From the NCBI RefSeq assembly GCF_030027245.1, contig NZ_JASERT010000001.1, positions 889,001 through 953,000 of the forward strand: DNA of 64,000 bases, in the 5' to 3' direction. Below, piece after piece: positions 43,459 through 52,350 of the stretch (its first letter is position 1; each line of letters begins with the position of its first letter). Under the pieces are notes generated by a model. That model was given only the letters and a program-made list of their open reading frames with translations. It did not search any database and had not been told where the DNA came from. The position numbers were made by a program, and so were the translations under genes. Source of the DNA: Asticcacaulis sp. EMRT-3. Lineage in GTDB: Bacteria; Pseudomonadota; Alphaproteobacteria; Caulobacterales; Caulobacteraceae.

Positions 43459-44268
43459 CTATTTAGACCTGTTGGCCACGATCTGCCTATAGCTCGAAGC
43501 GAAAAATCCGGCGAACCACGGCAAAATCAGAAGGATGGCGCCGATGCACACCGCCGTGTGAAAAACCACGGCAGGGTGTGCAATGTCACTCCGAAAACGT
43601 AAAATCCACGTCGCCGTCAAGGCCAGTGGCAACAGAATGATCACCGTACCGGCCAGCAGCTTCCATGCAGCCCCTTCACTCAGCCCCAGCGCATTGAGCG
43701 TCACGATCCGGTGCTGCGCCATACTGGCGGCAAACATCAGCGACAGGCGCACGCTTAAGATAATGAGCAGGAAAACGGCCAGAACCGTATAGATGATAAA
43801 GGCCCAGTCGAAATTTTGATGTCGCTCGAAGATGGCGGAAATCGCGCTGACCGTGTCGATATAACCATCGCCAAGATGCGACAAATTAAAAGCCAGCAGG
43901 AAAATCATGGCCAGGGTCACCGCGATCAGCAGCAGGAACAGCAGCAAGGCAAGCTGCGCGATCAGCAGACGCAGTTCCGGCCATCCGGCCTGAACGCCGC
44001 CAAAGCCAAGTCCTTCGCCACGCGCCGCCTGACCGAACACAGCCAGACGATACAGCGCTCCCAATGCCATGAGCTTAAGGGCCCATAACAGCACAAACAA
44101 ACCGCCTGCCATCGCGGCCGTGGGCATGGATTTCAACGCATAGGGCGCGGCGAGGCTGACGGCCAGCAGGGCCAGCAGGATCAGCCATGCCCCGCCCCAC
44201 GCCTTCAGCAGGAAGGCAGGAGCTTCCGCCAGCGCCTGTTTCAGCGAAAATACCGCCCCGATCCGCAT
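43459..44268 (-). CDS. multi-pass membrane protein, function unknown
   Basis: This 269-residue protein has about six hydrophobic segments, an N-terminal MRIGAVFSLKQALAEAP and a RLSLMFAASMAQHR stretch after the fourth segment. It lies 39 bases upstream of the gene for a similar protein, and both resemble the loosely defined YciC/DUF975-like group in architecture. This is an impression from topology and not from a motif. It is divergent from trmFO. Confidence 0.72.
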   Translation of the reverse strand: MRIGAVFSLKQALAEAPAFLLKAWGGAWLILLALLAVSLAAPYALKSMPTAAMAGGLFVLLWALKLMALGALYRLAVFGQAARGEGLGFGGVQAGWPELRLLIAQLALLLFLLLIAVTLAMIFLLAFNLSHLGDGYIDTVSAISAIFERHQNFDWAFIIYTVLAVFLLIILSVRLSLMFAASMAQHRIVTLNALGLSEGAAWKLLAGTVIILLPLALTATWILRFRSDIAHPAVVFHTAVCIGAILLILPWFAGFFASSYRQIVANRSK

Positions 44269-44445
44269 AACTCCCCCGTTCAGCCCTGTTTTTCACGGCC
44301 ATAACAAACCCTTCGGTCATTAGAAACAAATCCATTCTCTTGAGAAGCTTATTTCGTTAACCCTCCGCCATTTTCTGTTCGGCGCTGGCCCTGCGGCCAC
44401 ACCCGCCCTCTTCACAGTCCAGCCATCATGCTGTAGAGCCGCGCC

Positions 44446-45870
44446 ATGTCGAAACATATCCCCCCTGTTCATATTATCGGCGGCGGCCTTGCCGGTTCCG
44501 AAGCCTGCTGGCAACTGGTCAGCGCCGGTGTGCCCGTCATCCTGCACGAAATGCGCGGCGCCATGCGCGATGGCGCCCCGATCACCACCAAGGCCCACCA
44601 GACAGACGGACTGGCCGAACTGGTCTGCTCGAATTCGTTTCGATCCGACGACTGGCAATTTAATGCCGTCGGCCTGCTGCATGAGGAGATGCGCCGCGCC
44701 CATTCGCTGATCCTGCGCTGCGCCGATCAGCATCAGGTGCCGGCGGGCGGCGCTCTGGCCATGGACCGCGAGCATTTCAGCGCCGCCGTCACCGAAGCGC
44801 TTGCCAGCCATCCCCTCGTCACGATTGTACGCGAAGAAGTGACCACGCTGGCTGACAAACCGTGGGACAATGTGATCTGCGCCACCGGCCCGCTGACCTC
44901 GGAAGCCCTGTCGCAGTTCGTGCTGGAGGTTTCGGGCGAAGGCCAGCTCAGCTTCTTCGACGCCATCGCCCCGATCATCCATTACGACTCCATCGACATG
45001 TCGAAGGCGTGGAAGCAATCGCGTTATGATAAGGAAGGCCCCGGCGGCGATGCGGCGGCCTATATCAATTGCCCGATGGACAAGGGCCAGTACGAGGCCT
45101 TTATCGACGCCCTGCTCGACGGCCCCAAGGCCGAGTTCAAGGATTGGGAGCATGTGCCCTATTTCGACGGCTGCCTGCCGATCGAGGTGATGGCCGAACG
45201 CGGCCGCGAAACCCTGCGCTACGGCCCGATGAAGCCGGTAGGCCTGACCAATCCGCACAACCCGACCGTCAAGGCCCACGCCATCATCCAGCTTCGCCAG
45301 GACAATGCGCTCGGTACACTCTATAATATGGTCGGCTTCCAGACCAAGCTGAAACACGGCGCGCAAGCTGAGGTGTTCCGCATGATTCCGGGGCTGGAAA
45401 ACGCCCAGTTCGCCCGCTTGGGCGGCCTGCATCGCAACACCTTCATCCAGTCGCCGAAACTGCTCGACCGGAATCTGAGGCTGAAGGCTGTCCTGCCGGA
45501 AAAATCCGTGCGTTTCGCCGGACAGATCACCGGCGTCGAGGGCTATGTCGAAAGCGCCGCCATCGGCCTGCTGGCCGGACGCTTCGCCGCCGCACAGGCG
45601 CTGGGCCGTGAGCTTGATGCGCCCCCCGAAACCACGGCGCTGGGCGCGCTGATCAACCACATTACCGGCGGCCATCTGGAGGGCGGGGCCTTCCAGCCCC
45701 AAGCCTTTCAGCCTATGAATGTCAATTACGGGCTTTTGCCGCCCCTCGAAGCGCCGAAAATCGACGAAGAGGGCCGCAAAATCCCGCTCAAGGAACGTGG
45801 CCGCGCCAAAAAACGCCTGATGTCGTTGCGTGCCTTGCGCGATCTCGATGGCTGGCTAAATATCGCCTGA
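44446..45870 (+). CDS. trmFO: tRNA (uracil-54-C5)-methyltransferase, folate/FAD-dependent
   Basis: This 474-residue flavoprotein makes ribothymidine at tRNA position 54 using methylenetetrahydrofolate. The dinucleotide motif [10 protein letters not shown] is at 11-20. [22 protein letters not shown] and the catalytic-Cys region [12 protein letters not shown] follow, and the C-terminal [10 protein letters not shown] and MNVNYGLLP blocks are typical. TrmFO and not the SAM enzyme TrmA is usual in alphaproteobacteria. Confidence 0.97.
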   Translation: MSKHIPPVHIIGGGLAGSEACWQLVSAGVPVILHEMRGAMRDGAPITTKAHQTDGLAELVCSNSFRSDDWQFNAVGLLHEEMRRAHSLILRCADQHQVPAGGALAMDREHFSAAVTEALASHPLVTIVREEVTTLADKPWDNVICATGPLTSEALSQFVLEVSGEGQLSFFDAIAPIIHYDSIDMSKAWKQSRYDKEGPGGDAAAYINCPMDKGQYEAFIDALLDGPKAEFKDWEHVPYFDGCLPIEVMAERGRETLRYGPMKPVGLTNPHNPTVKAHAIIQLRQDNALGTLYNMVGFQTKLKHGAQAEVFRMIPGLENAQFARLGGLHRNTFIQSPKLLDRNLRLKAVLPEKSVRFAGQITGVEGYVESAAIGLLAGRFAAAQALGRELDAPPETTALGALINHITGGHLEGGAFQPQAFQPMNVNYGLLPPLEAPKIDEEGRKIPLKERGRAKKRLMSLRALRDLDGWLNIA

Positions 45871-45900
45871 ATGTCGGCCTATAGCGAAAAAAGAAGACAC

Positions 45901-46083
45901 AACACGGATAGACACGGATGCTGGCCATGGCCAGCGACACGGATGCACACGGATTTCGGGATCACATTTGACGGCCATGCCATCGAATAGCCAACAAAAA
46001 GCGCCAGCGCTTAAAATTGTCATGAAATCCGTGTTCATCCGTGTCGAGGCGCATCCGCGCCTCGTATCCGTGTCATCCGTGTT
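45901..46083. repeat. long inverted repeat of ACACGGAT words
   Basis: The arms at 45901-45956 and 46025-46083 are near-complementary and consist of repeated AACACGGAT and ACACGGATG words. Each arm has its own inner dyad: GCTGGCCATGGCCAGC on the left and GAGGCGC..GCGCCTC on the right. The whole forms a large hairpin. It lies between trmFO and the DUF1353 gene. Confidence 0.93.
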
Positions 46084-46115
46084 TGATCTTTACGTTTAAA
46101 GTTGGGGCCTATCGC

Positions 46116-46850
46116 TTGCGTTCGCTGACCTATCTTGCCCTCTCCGCCCTGATTGCGCTGACCGCCTGCGCCAGCGAAACGACGACCAAAACCGTCTATG
46201 TACCGGTAGTAGCGCCGGTCGCACCCTCGTCGCTGACACCCCTGCCGATCATGCTGTTCAACCAGACCAAGCAGGGCCGCAAGCTGTTCACGCTCGACGC
46301 CGAATTCCCCTATTGCGACCCGGTCACCGGCATGGTGATCGTGGTGCCCAAATGGTACGTCACCGATTTCGCCTCCGTGCCGTGGTACGGCCAGGGGCTG
46401 ATCGATCCGCAAGGCCCCACGGCGCGCGCCGCCATCATCCACGACTGGCTCTATACCATAGGCGAACCGGGCAAGCGCGAAGTGGCCGACGCCATATTTT
46501 ACCGCGCCATGCTCAAATACGGCGTGTCCGAATTTCAGGCGCGCATCGCCTATAATGCCGTGCGCACCGGCGGTGAAGGCGGTTATGGCCTGGCCAGCGA
46601 CTGGGTTTTCATCGATCCGACGCGGCAGAATGTGCGTCAGCCGCCGCCCTTCGCCAAACCGGCCACGGGGGCCGTGCGCATCATGCCCGGCTGCCGCGGC
46701 TTTGATCAGTTGATCCAGAGCGGCTGGCGCGCCTATCCCGATAAGCCGGTGCAAATCGCCGTGCCGCCGCCCGTGGTGGTGACCGAAAAGCCGCTCGATA
46801 ATCTGATCAGCGATCTGCCCTGGCAGAAAAAATCTAAATCCGGCCGCTGA
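46116..46850 (+). CDS. DUF1353-domain lipoprotein
   Basis: This protein of about 244 residues has a signal with a lipobox (ALTAC) and then a DUF1353 domain: PKWYVTDFASVPW, AAIIHDWLYTIGE and ADAIFYRAMLKYGVSE. The domain is best known from phage and prophage proteins, where its role is unclear. The C-terminal part is Pro-rich. The TTG at 46116 is the most plausible start, right before the signal; an upstream GTG lies within the inverted repeat. It converges with the next gene and overlaps it by 17 bases. Confidence 0.78.
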   Translation: MRSLTYLALSALIALTACASETTTKTVYVPVVAPVAPSSLTPLPIMLFNQTKQGRKLFTLDAEFPYCDPVTGMVIVVPKWYVTDFASVPWYGQGLIDPQGPTARAAIIHDWLYTIGEPGKREVADAIFYRAMLKYGVSEFQARIAYNAVRTGGEGGYGLASDWVFIDPTRQNVRQPPPFAKPATGAVRIMPGCRGFDQLIQSGWRAYPDKPVQIAVPPPVVVTEKPLDNLISDLPWQKKSKSGR

Positions 46851-47508
46851 CGAAAGCCCAGAAAAGCCGCGCCCGCTTGGCCAGCGGCCCGGCGGGACGA
46901 CCGCGCCAGATACCCGCACCCAAGGCGGCGGGCAAGGCCAGCGGCATCAGCGTCACCGGCAGGTTGCGCATGGCCTCGGCGGCCTCACGATGCAGATGCG
47001 CCCGTTCGGTTTCGCCCGCATCGCTCAAACCCCGGCGCGCCTTCAGACCGGCCAGACCATAGAGACGGCTTGTCGCCAGCAAAGGCGCAGCCTCGGCCGA
47101 GGAATCCAGCAGGGCGGCGGCCAGACGCGCCACAATCGCCTCGCCGCGATCCACTGCGCCAAGCGCAGCCTTGATCATCAGTTCGCCCTTGTCGAGCAGA
47201 GGCATCTGGCCTTCGATCAGGTCATAAAAAGCCTGTGGCGCAAGTCCATGTGTCACGATGAGCGATTTCAGCTCATCGGTCAGGGGGTGATAGCGCACCG
47301 GCCTGCCGTGATCGATCTCCTCGATGGCTTCCCACCACCAGCGCAGACGGATTTCCCCCATCAGCGGATCGCTGACGCGGTTGGGAATATCGCGCAGAGT
47401 TTCAAGAAAAGCGTATAAACTTAAGATTTGACGGCGCTTTTCCTCATCAGCAATAAAGGCGCAGGCGAGAACAATATCCTCATTCGCCGGTACAGATTCG
47501 CTTGCCAT
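46834..47508 (-). CDS. squalene/phytoene synthase-like protein (NDUFAF6-like)
   Basis: This 224-residue protein matches the small alphaproteobacterial branch of the squalene/phytoene synthase fold. It has CAFIADEEKRRQILSLYAF and the GEIRLRWWWEAIEEI helix, then YGLAGLKA and MPLALPA near the C-terminus. The two Asp-rich DxxxD motifs that bind prenyl diphosphate are not apparent, as in mitochondrial NDUFAF6, so prenyl transfer is doubtful. The gene ends 17 bases inside the DUF1353 gene on the other strand. Confidence 0.78.
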   Translation of the reverse strand: MASESVPANEDIVLACAFIADEEKRRQILSLYAFLETLRDIPNRVSDPLMGEIRLRWWWEAIEEIDHGRPVRYHPLTDELKSLIVTHGLAPQAFYDLIEGQMPLLDKGELMIKAALGAVDRGEAIVARLAAALLDSSAEAAPLLATSRLYGLAGLKARRGLSDAGETERAHLHREAAEAMRNLPVTLMPLALPAALGAGIWRGRPAGPLAKRARLFWAFVSGRI

Positions 47509-47511
47509 GCT

Positions 47512-48150
47512 CTATCCGAAAAGCGTCTGGTACATGGTCATGGCGATCAGCATCGGCAGCGACAACAGCACATTGATGCGTGAAAACAGCATGGCGCGCA
47601 CCGCCGCTGCGGCCTTCTTTTCCGGCGTCGCCTCTTTCAGGCCCAGCACGATCTTCTGCGCCGGCCAGACAAAGTGCCAGACATTGAGCATCATGATGAT
47701 GCCGAGCCACATGCCGGTGCCGATGAAGATAAACTGCGCATTGGCGGCGTTGAAGCCGAACACTGTGCCGGATGGCGTCAGGCTGAAGAAGCCGAGGCTG
47801 AGGGCAGGTACGATATAGCCGCGCAGCCAGGCCAGGATCAGGCCGAACAACACGGTGAACAGGGCGGCGTAGCGAAACCAGAACAGGGCTTCCGGGGCGA
47901 TATATTGATTGACCGCCGATTTCAGCTCAGCGGGCATGGCGGGCATGACCCGGCTTTGCACGAAGTTGAAATAATAGAGCAGACCAATCCACATCACGCC
48001 GCACAGAACGTGCGCCCAACGCAAGATCGCCACGGCATAGATGACATCGAAACCACCCGGCGCATGGACACCGAAGCCGATAGCGAACAGCAGGGCCAGG
48101 ATGAAACTGACGATCACCACATTGCGCAGATTGCCGAAAAAGCCCGTCAT
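47512..48150 (-). CDS. urate-hydroxylase (PuuD) N-terminal-type membrane protein
   Basis: This 212-residue protein has about five membrane segments. Its AILRWAHVLCGVMWIGLLYYFNFVQ segment resembles the His/Trp motif of the Urate_ox_N membrane domain of PuuD, and a late NVWHFVWPAQK also carries a His. The cytochrome c domain of full PuuD is missing. A heme-binding membrane protein is a reasonable inference, but urate oxidation is not supported by context. The start lies three bases after a TTAT gap from the neighbouring gene. Confidence 0.6.
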   Translation of the reverse strand: MTGFFGNLRNVVIVSFILALLFAIGFGVHAPGGFDVIYAVAILRWAHVLCGVMWIGLLYYFNFVQSRVMPAMPAELKSAVNQYIAPEALFWFRYAALFTVLFGLILAWLRGYIVPALSLGFFSLTPSGTVFGFNAANAQFIFIGTGMWLGIIMMLNVWHFVWPAQKIVLGLKEATPEKKAAAAVRAMLFSRINVLLSLPMLIAMTMYQTLFG

Positions 48151-48244
48151 GATAACCTCGCCCGTCTTGCCTGAATGGCGCGCAAACTAGCTCAAAAGAT
48201 CAGGGCTTACAATGAGATTGCGGACAGGTTTGGGGCCTCAAAGC

Positions 48245-48487
48245 TCAATCCCAGCCATTGTTTTTGAGCGGGCGCAGTTCGCTTTCCAGTCCGGCGTCGA
48301 TCAGCAATTGCCGCGCTGCGTCGAATTGCGCCTCCGGCACCAGAACACGCTTGGGGAACATGCCGATCGAGCCTTCCGCCGAGCTCATGGCCTGATCGGC
48401 CACGAAATAAGGTGTGCCAACCTCTTTCAGAAGCGATTCCACAAAGGAAATCAGGGCCGGGTTATTGGTGCGGATCAGATCTTTCAT
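48245..48487 (-). CDS. DUF2007-domain small protein
   Basis: This 80-residue protein has the DUF2007 pattern: KDLIRTNNPALISFVESLLKE, a GTPYFVAD strand, then PKRVLVPEAQFDAARQLL. The family is annotated as putative signal-transducing and has a ferredoxin-like small fold. Its function is unknown. It stands alone between a PuuD-like gene and an inverted repeat. Confidence 0.82.
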   Translation of the reverse strand: MKDLIRTNNPALISFVESLLKEVGTPYFVADQAMSSAEGSIGMFPKRVLVPEAQFDAARQLLIDAGLESELRPLKNNGWD

Positions 48488-48534
48488 AGGCGCAGGATGC
48501 TATGGTTTGCCGTGGAAGATCAATCTTAAAAAGG

Positions 48535-48664
48535 AATCCACAGATACACACAGATGAACACAGATTGGATCATCCGCGAAGCGCTGTACTATTCCTGCCA
48601 TCTGCCCGAGATCAGCGGATCAGCACCTGGCCAATCTGTGTCCATCTGTGTGTATCTGTGGATT
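48535..48664. repeat. inverted repeat of ACACAGAT words
   Basis: The 34-base arms (48535-48568 and 48631-48664) match with one difference and are built of ACACAGAT words, with a loop of about 60 bases. It resembles the ACACGGAT inverted repeat at 45901-46083 in word and spacing but is a different sequence. It lies between the DUF2007 gene and the tuf terminator. Confidence 0.95.
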
Positions 48665-48690
48665 CAAGCTTGCCTTACCGTCGCATAACG

Positions 48691-48725
48691 CAAAAACCCC
48701 GCCGGTTTGCACCGACGGGGTTTGT
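48691..48725 (-). terminator. tuf intrinsic terminator
   Basis: On the minus strand AAACCCCGTCGG pairs with CCGGCGGGGTTT across TGCAAA, ending in five T residues. It lies about 55 bases after the tuf stop. A smaller GTGGGGTC/GACCCCAC hairpin lies between the stop and the terminator. Confidence 0.88.
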
Positions 48726-48780
48726 TTTAGCTTTGTCGCGTTATGGGGTGTGGGGTCTGTGACCCCACGACCTTGCCCCC

Positions 48781-49971
<1,191 letters not shown>

Positions 49972-50109
49972 ATGTTCAGGCTCCGTATTGCCCAAGCGGG
50001 CTAAGGGTTAAAACTGATCCGTTGTTTCGATCTCTGAGAAACAACTTTAAGCAAAAAAGTCATGCCGAAGCGAAGGGCCGCCCCGAGCAAGGCTTGTCGA
50101 TTTGACCCC

Positions 50110-50151
50110 ACGTTCAAAGTACACTGAGCGTCAGCGAAGGACTTTGAACGT
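50110..50151. repeat. 11-base inverted repeat between tRNA-Gly and tuf
   Basis: ACGTTCAAAGT (50110-50120) and ACTTTGAACGT (50141-50151) pair perfectly around a 20-base loop. No T-run follows on either strand, so a terminator is unlikely. It may be a processing site or a dispersed palindrome. Confidence 0.75.
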
Positions 50152-50158
50152 GAATGTC

Positions 50159-50232
50159 TGGAGCGGGTAGTCGGGATCGAACCGGCATCCTCAGCTTGGA
50201 AGGCTGCTGCACTACCATTGTGCTATACCCGC
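50159..50232 (-). tRNA. tRNA-Gly (TCC anticodon)
   Basis: The 74-base minus-strand sequence has acceptor GCGGGTA/TACCCGC, an anticodon loop CTTCCAA (anticodon TCC, reads GGA), a T-arm GCCGGTTCGATCCCGAC and an encoded CCA. It lies between tRNA-Tyr and tuf. Confidence 0.96.
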
Positions 50233-50338
50233 CGAAGAGCCGCTAATTAAGTCCGCAGAAGACGAAAAGCGCCGCTTCAATTCTTGTGATTCGCGCCCTG
50301 TCTGATCGACGCCTGAGGCCGCCTGAGTTTTGAGTGAA

Positions 50339-50422
50339 TGGTGGGGGAAGAAGGACTCGAACCTTCGAAGCTTACGCAGCGGATTTACAGTCCGCCCCCT
50401 TTGCCACTCGGGACATTCCCCC
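50339..50422 (-). tRNA. tRNA-Tyr (GTA anticodon)
   Basis: The 84-base minus-strand sequence has acceptor GGGGGAA/TTCCCCC, an anticodon loop CTGTAAA (anticodon GTA), a long variable arm of the type II class, and an encoded CCA. It is followed by tRNA-Gly and tuf. Confidence 0.96.
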
Positions 50423-50598
50423 AAACACTCAAACCTAGGCCGATCGTCAGGCTTCGATCCGACGCCTTAAACTCGACCTTCAAAAAAAGGACAAGCCCTT
50501 TAGCGAAAAAAACTTCTGGACAACGCAGTTTGGTCGTAAAGACGCCGCTGATTATCCTTCCGCCTGTCTCAAGGCCTCAAATCGGAGCGCGTCTTATA

Positions 50599-51513
50599 GT
50601 GTCCTCTTTTCGTGAACGCAACGACCCGAAGCGGCATTCCGGCAAAAACCGCGCACAAAATTTCGCCGAGCCGGCAAAACCAGTGTCCGGCAAGCCGCGC
50701 TCAGATGACAAGAACGCCAAAAAACTACAGCATAATCATAAACATAAAACGAATGACGAAGGCTGGATATGGGGTGTTCACGCCGTCTTGGCCGCACTGA
50801 AAAATCCCCGTCGTCAGGGGCCGATCCGGCTGTTTTTGAGCGAAGATCGCAGCCAGACCCTCGCGCCCGAGTTGCTGAAACGCGCTGACATGCGCCTGAC
50901 CACCCTGCCGGGTGCGGAGATTGCCCGCCTTTTGCCGCAGGGCGCGGTGCATCAGGGCATGGCCCTGCACGCCCCAGTGCCGGAGGGTGATTCGCTCGAC
51001 AGCCTGATGGAAGCCCCCGCCGTGAACGGTGTTCGCGTGTTGCTGATGCTCGATCAGGTGACCGATCCGCAGAATATCGGGGCGATTTTCCGCTCGGCGG
51101 CCGCCTTTGGCGTTAGCGGCCTGATCATGCAGGATCGCCATGCCCCGCCCCTGCAAGGCGTGCTGGCCAAGACGGCGGCGGGGGCCATCGATGCCGTGCC
51201 GTTCGCGCGTGTCACCAATCTGTCGCGCGCCCTCGAATCGCTCAATGAAGCGGGCTACATCAGCATCGGTCTGGCTGGCGAAGGGGAATCGAACCTGCAC
51301 GATCTGCTTTTTGCGCAAAACTGGCGCGAGGGCTTCGACAAGCTGGTTCTGGTGCTGGGCTCGGAAGGCGATGGCATCCGAAGGCTTGTCGCCGAGCATT
51401 GCGATCATCTGGCGCGCATCCCCATGCCGGGCGGTTTTGAGAGCCTCAATGTCAGCCACGCCGCCTCAATCGCGCTTTACGAAGCCTGCGCGCGCATCGC
51501 TGCCCCCGATTAA
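50599..51513 (+). CDS. SpoU/TrmH-family RNA 2'-O-methyltransferase (RlmB-like)
   Basis: This protein of about 304 residues has a basic N-terminal extension, an L30e-like substrate-binding domain (GVHAVLAALKNP, then RLLPQGAVHQGMAL) and a SPOUT knot domain with LLMLDQVTDPQNIGAIFRSA, LGSEGDGI and MPGGFESLNVSHAASIA. It probably methylates a G ribose in 23S rRNA (RlmB, G2251) or a related RNA. The GTG at 50599 after GGAG is the best start; the frame is open further upstream across tRNA-Tyr, which is a coincidence. Confidence 0.88.
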   Translation: MSSFRERNDPKRHSGKNRAQNFAEPAKPVSGKPRSDDKNAKKLQHNHKHKTNDEGWIWGVHAVLAALKNPRRQGPIRLFLSEDRSQTLAPELLKRADMRLTTLPGAEIARLLPQGAVHQGMALHAPVPEGDSLDSLMEAPAVNGVRVLLMLDQVTDPQNIGAIFRSAAAFGVSGLIMQDRHAPPLQGVLAKTAAGAIDAVPFARVTNLSRALESLNEAGYISIGLAGEGESNLHDLLFAQNWREGFDKLVLVLGSEGDGIRRLVAEHCDHLARIPMPGGFESLNVSHAASIALYEACARIAAPD

Positions 51514-51574
51514 AATTTGACATGCCAGGTCAGCCCCCTATGTGTGAAAGACAGGCAGCAATGAGGAGGACGCC

Positions 51575-52333
51575 GTGCATTTCGACCTGTCATTTTTGCA
51601 TATGCAGGGTTTGACTTTGCCGGGTTTTCTCAGTCCCTATATGTCCGCCCATATGCTGGCCGAGGGGCTGGTTTTTTTACAGGTCGTCTTCATCGACATC
51701 GTCATGGCAGGCGATAATGCTGTGGCCGTCGGTCTGGCCGCAGCGGGCCTGCCGGTGGATAAGCGCCGCCAGGCCATCGCCTATGGGCTGATCGGTGCCA
51801 CCATCCTGCGCATCGGCTTCGTGCTGCTCGCCGTGCAGCTTCTCCAGATCGTCGGACTCTTGCTGGCAGGCGGCCTGCTGCTGTTGTGGGTGTGCTGGAA
51901 GATGTGGCGCGAACTGCGCCACAGCGAAATTGAGAGCGAAGCCGAAGCGGACTCCGCCAAGCCGCGCCGCCCGCCGAAAACCCTGCTGGCGGCCACCCTG
52001 CTGATCCTCGGTGCCGATATTTCGATGTCGCTCGATAATGTCCTGGCGGTCACCGGCGCGGCGGAAGATCATATCTGGGTGCTGGCTTTCGGCCTGCTGT
52101 TTTCCATCGCCGCGATGGGTTTCGCCGCCAATCTGATTGCCAGCCTGCTGCATCGCCACCGCTGGATCGGTTATGCGGGACTGCTGGTGGTGACACTGGT
52201 AGCGTTCAGGATGATCTGGGAGGGCGGCGTCAATGTCTGGGACGCGGCAGGTTGCGATCTTACCTTCAGATGCGTGCCCGCGGCCATGCAGGATTTACGC
52301 GACCATGTGGCGGAGTTGCACCGCCTGATCTGA
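51575..52333 (+). CDS. TerC/YjbE-family membrane protein
   Basis: This 252-residue protein has about seven membrane segments and the two signature motifs of the TerC family: DIVMAGDNAVAVGLA and ADISMSLDNVLAVTG. TerC-like proteins export metals such as manganese in some species; this is inferred here. The start is a GTG at 51575 with a strong GAGGAGGA site. No riboswitch-like leader is evident in the 60-base gap before it. Confidence 0.88.
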   Translation: MHFDLSFLHMQGLTLPGFLSPYMSAHMLAEGLVFLQVVFIDIVMAGDNAVAVGLAAAGLPVDKRRQAIAYGLIGATILRIGFVLLAVQLLQIVGLLLAGGLLLLWVCWKMWRELRHSEIESEAEADSAKPRRPPKTLLAATLLILGADISMSLDNVLAVTGAAEDHIWVLAFGLLFSIAAMGFAANLIASLLHRHRWIGYAGLLVVTLVAFRMIWEGGVNVWDAAGCDLTFRCVPAAMQDLRDHVAELHRLI

Positions 52334-52350
52334 CACCAGTTGGCTGAAAC

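Noticed and set aside
44320..45702. A 460-codon open frame antisense to trmFO.
   Set aside because: trmFO is certain from FAD and substrate motifs; the antisense frame is a shadow.
50338..50598. An 87-codon upstream extension of the RNA methyltransferase gene.
   Set aside because: It would cover tRNA-Tyr on the other strand and has no family similarity. The GTG at 50599 has a ribosome site and fits the family length.
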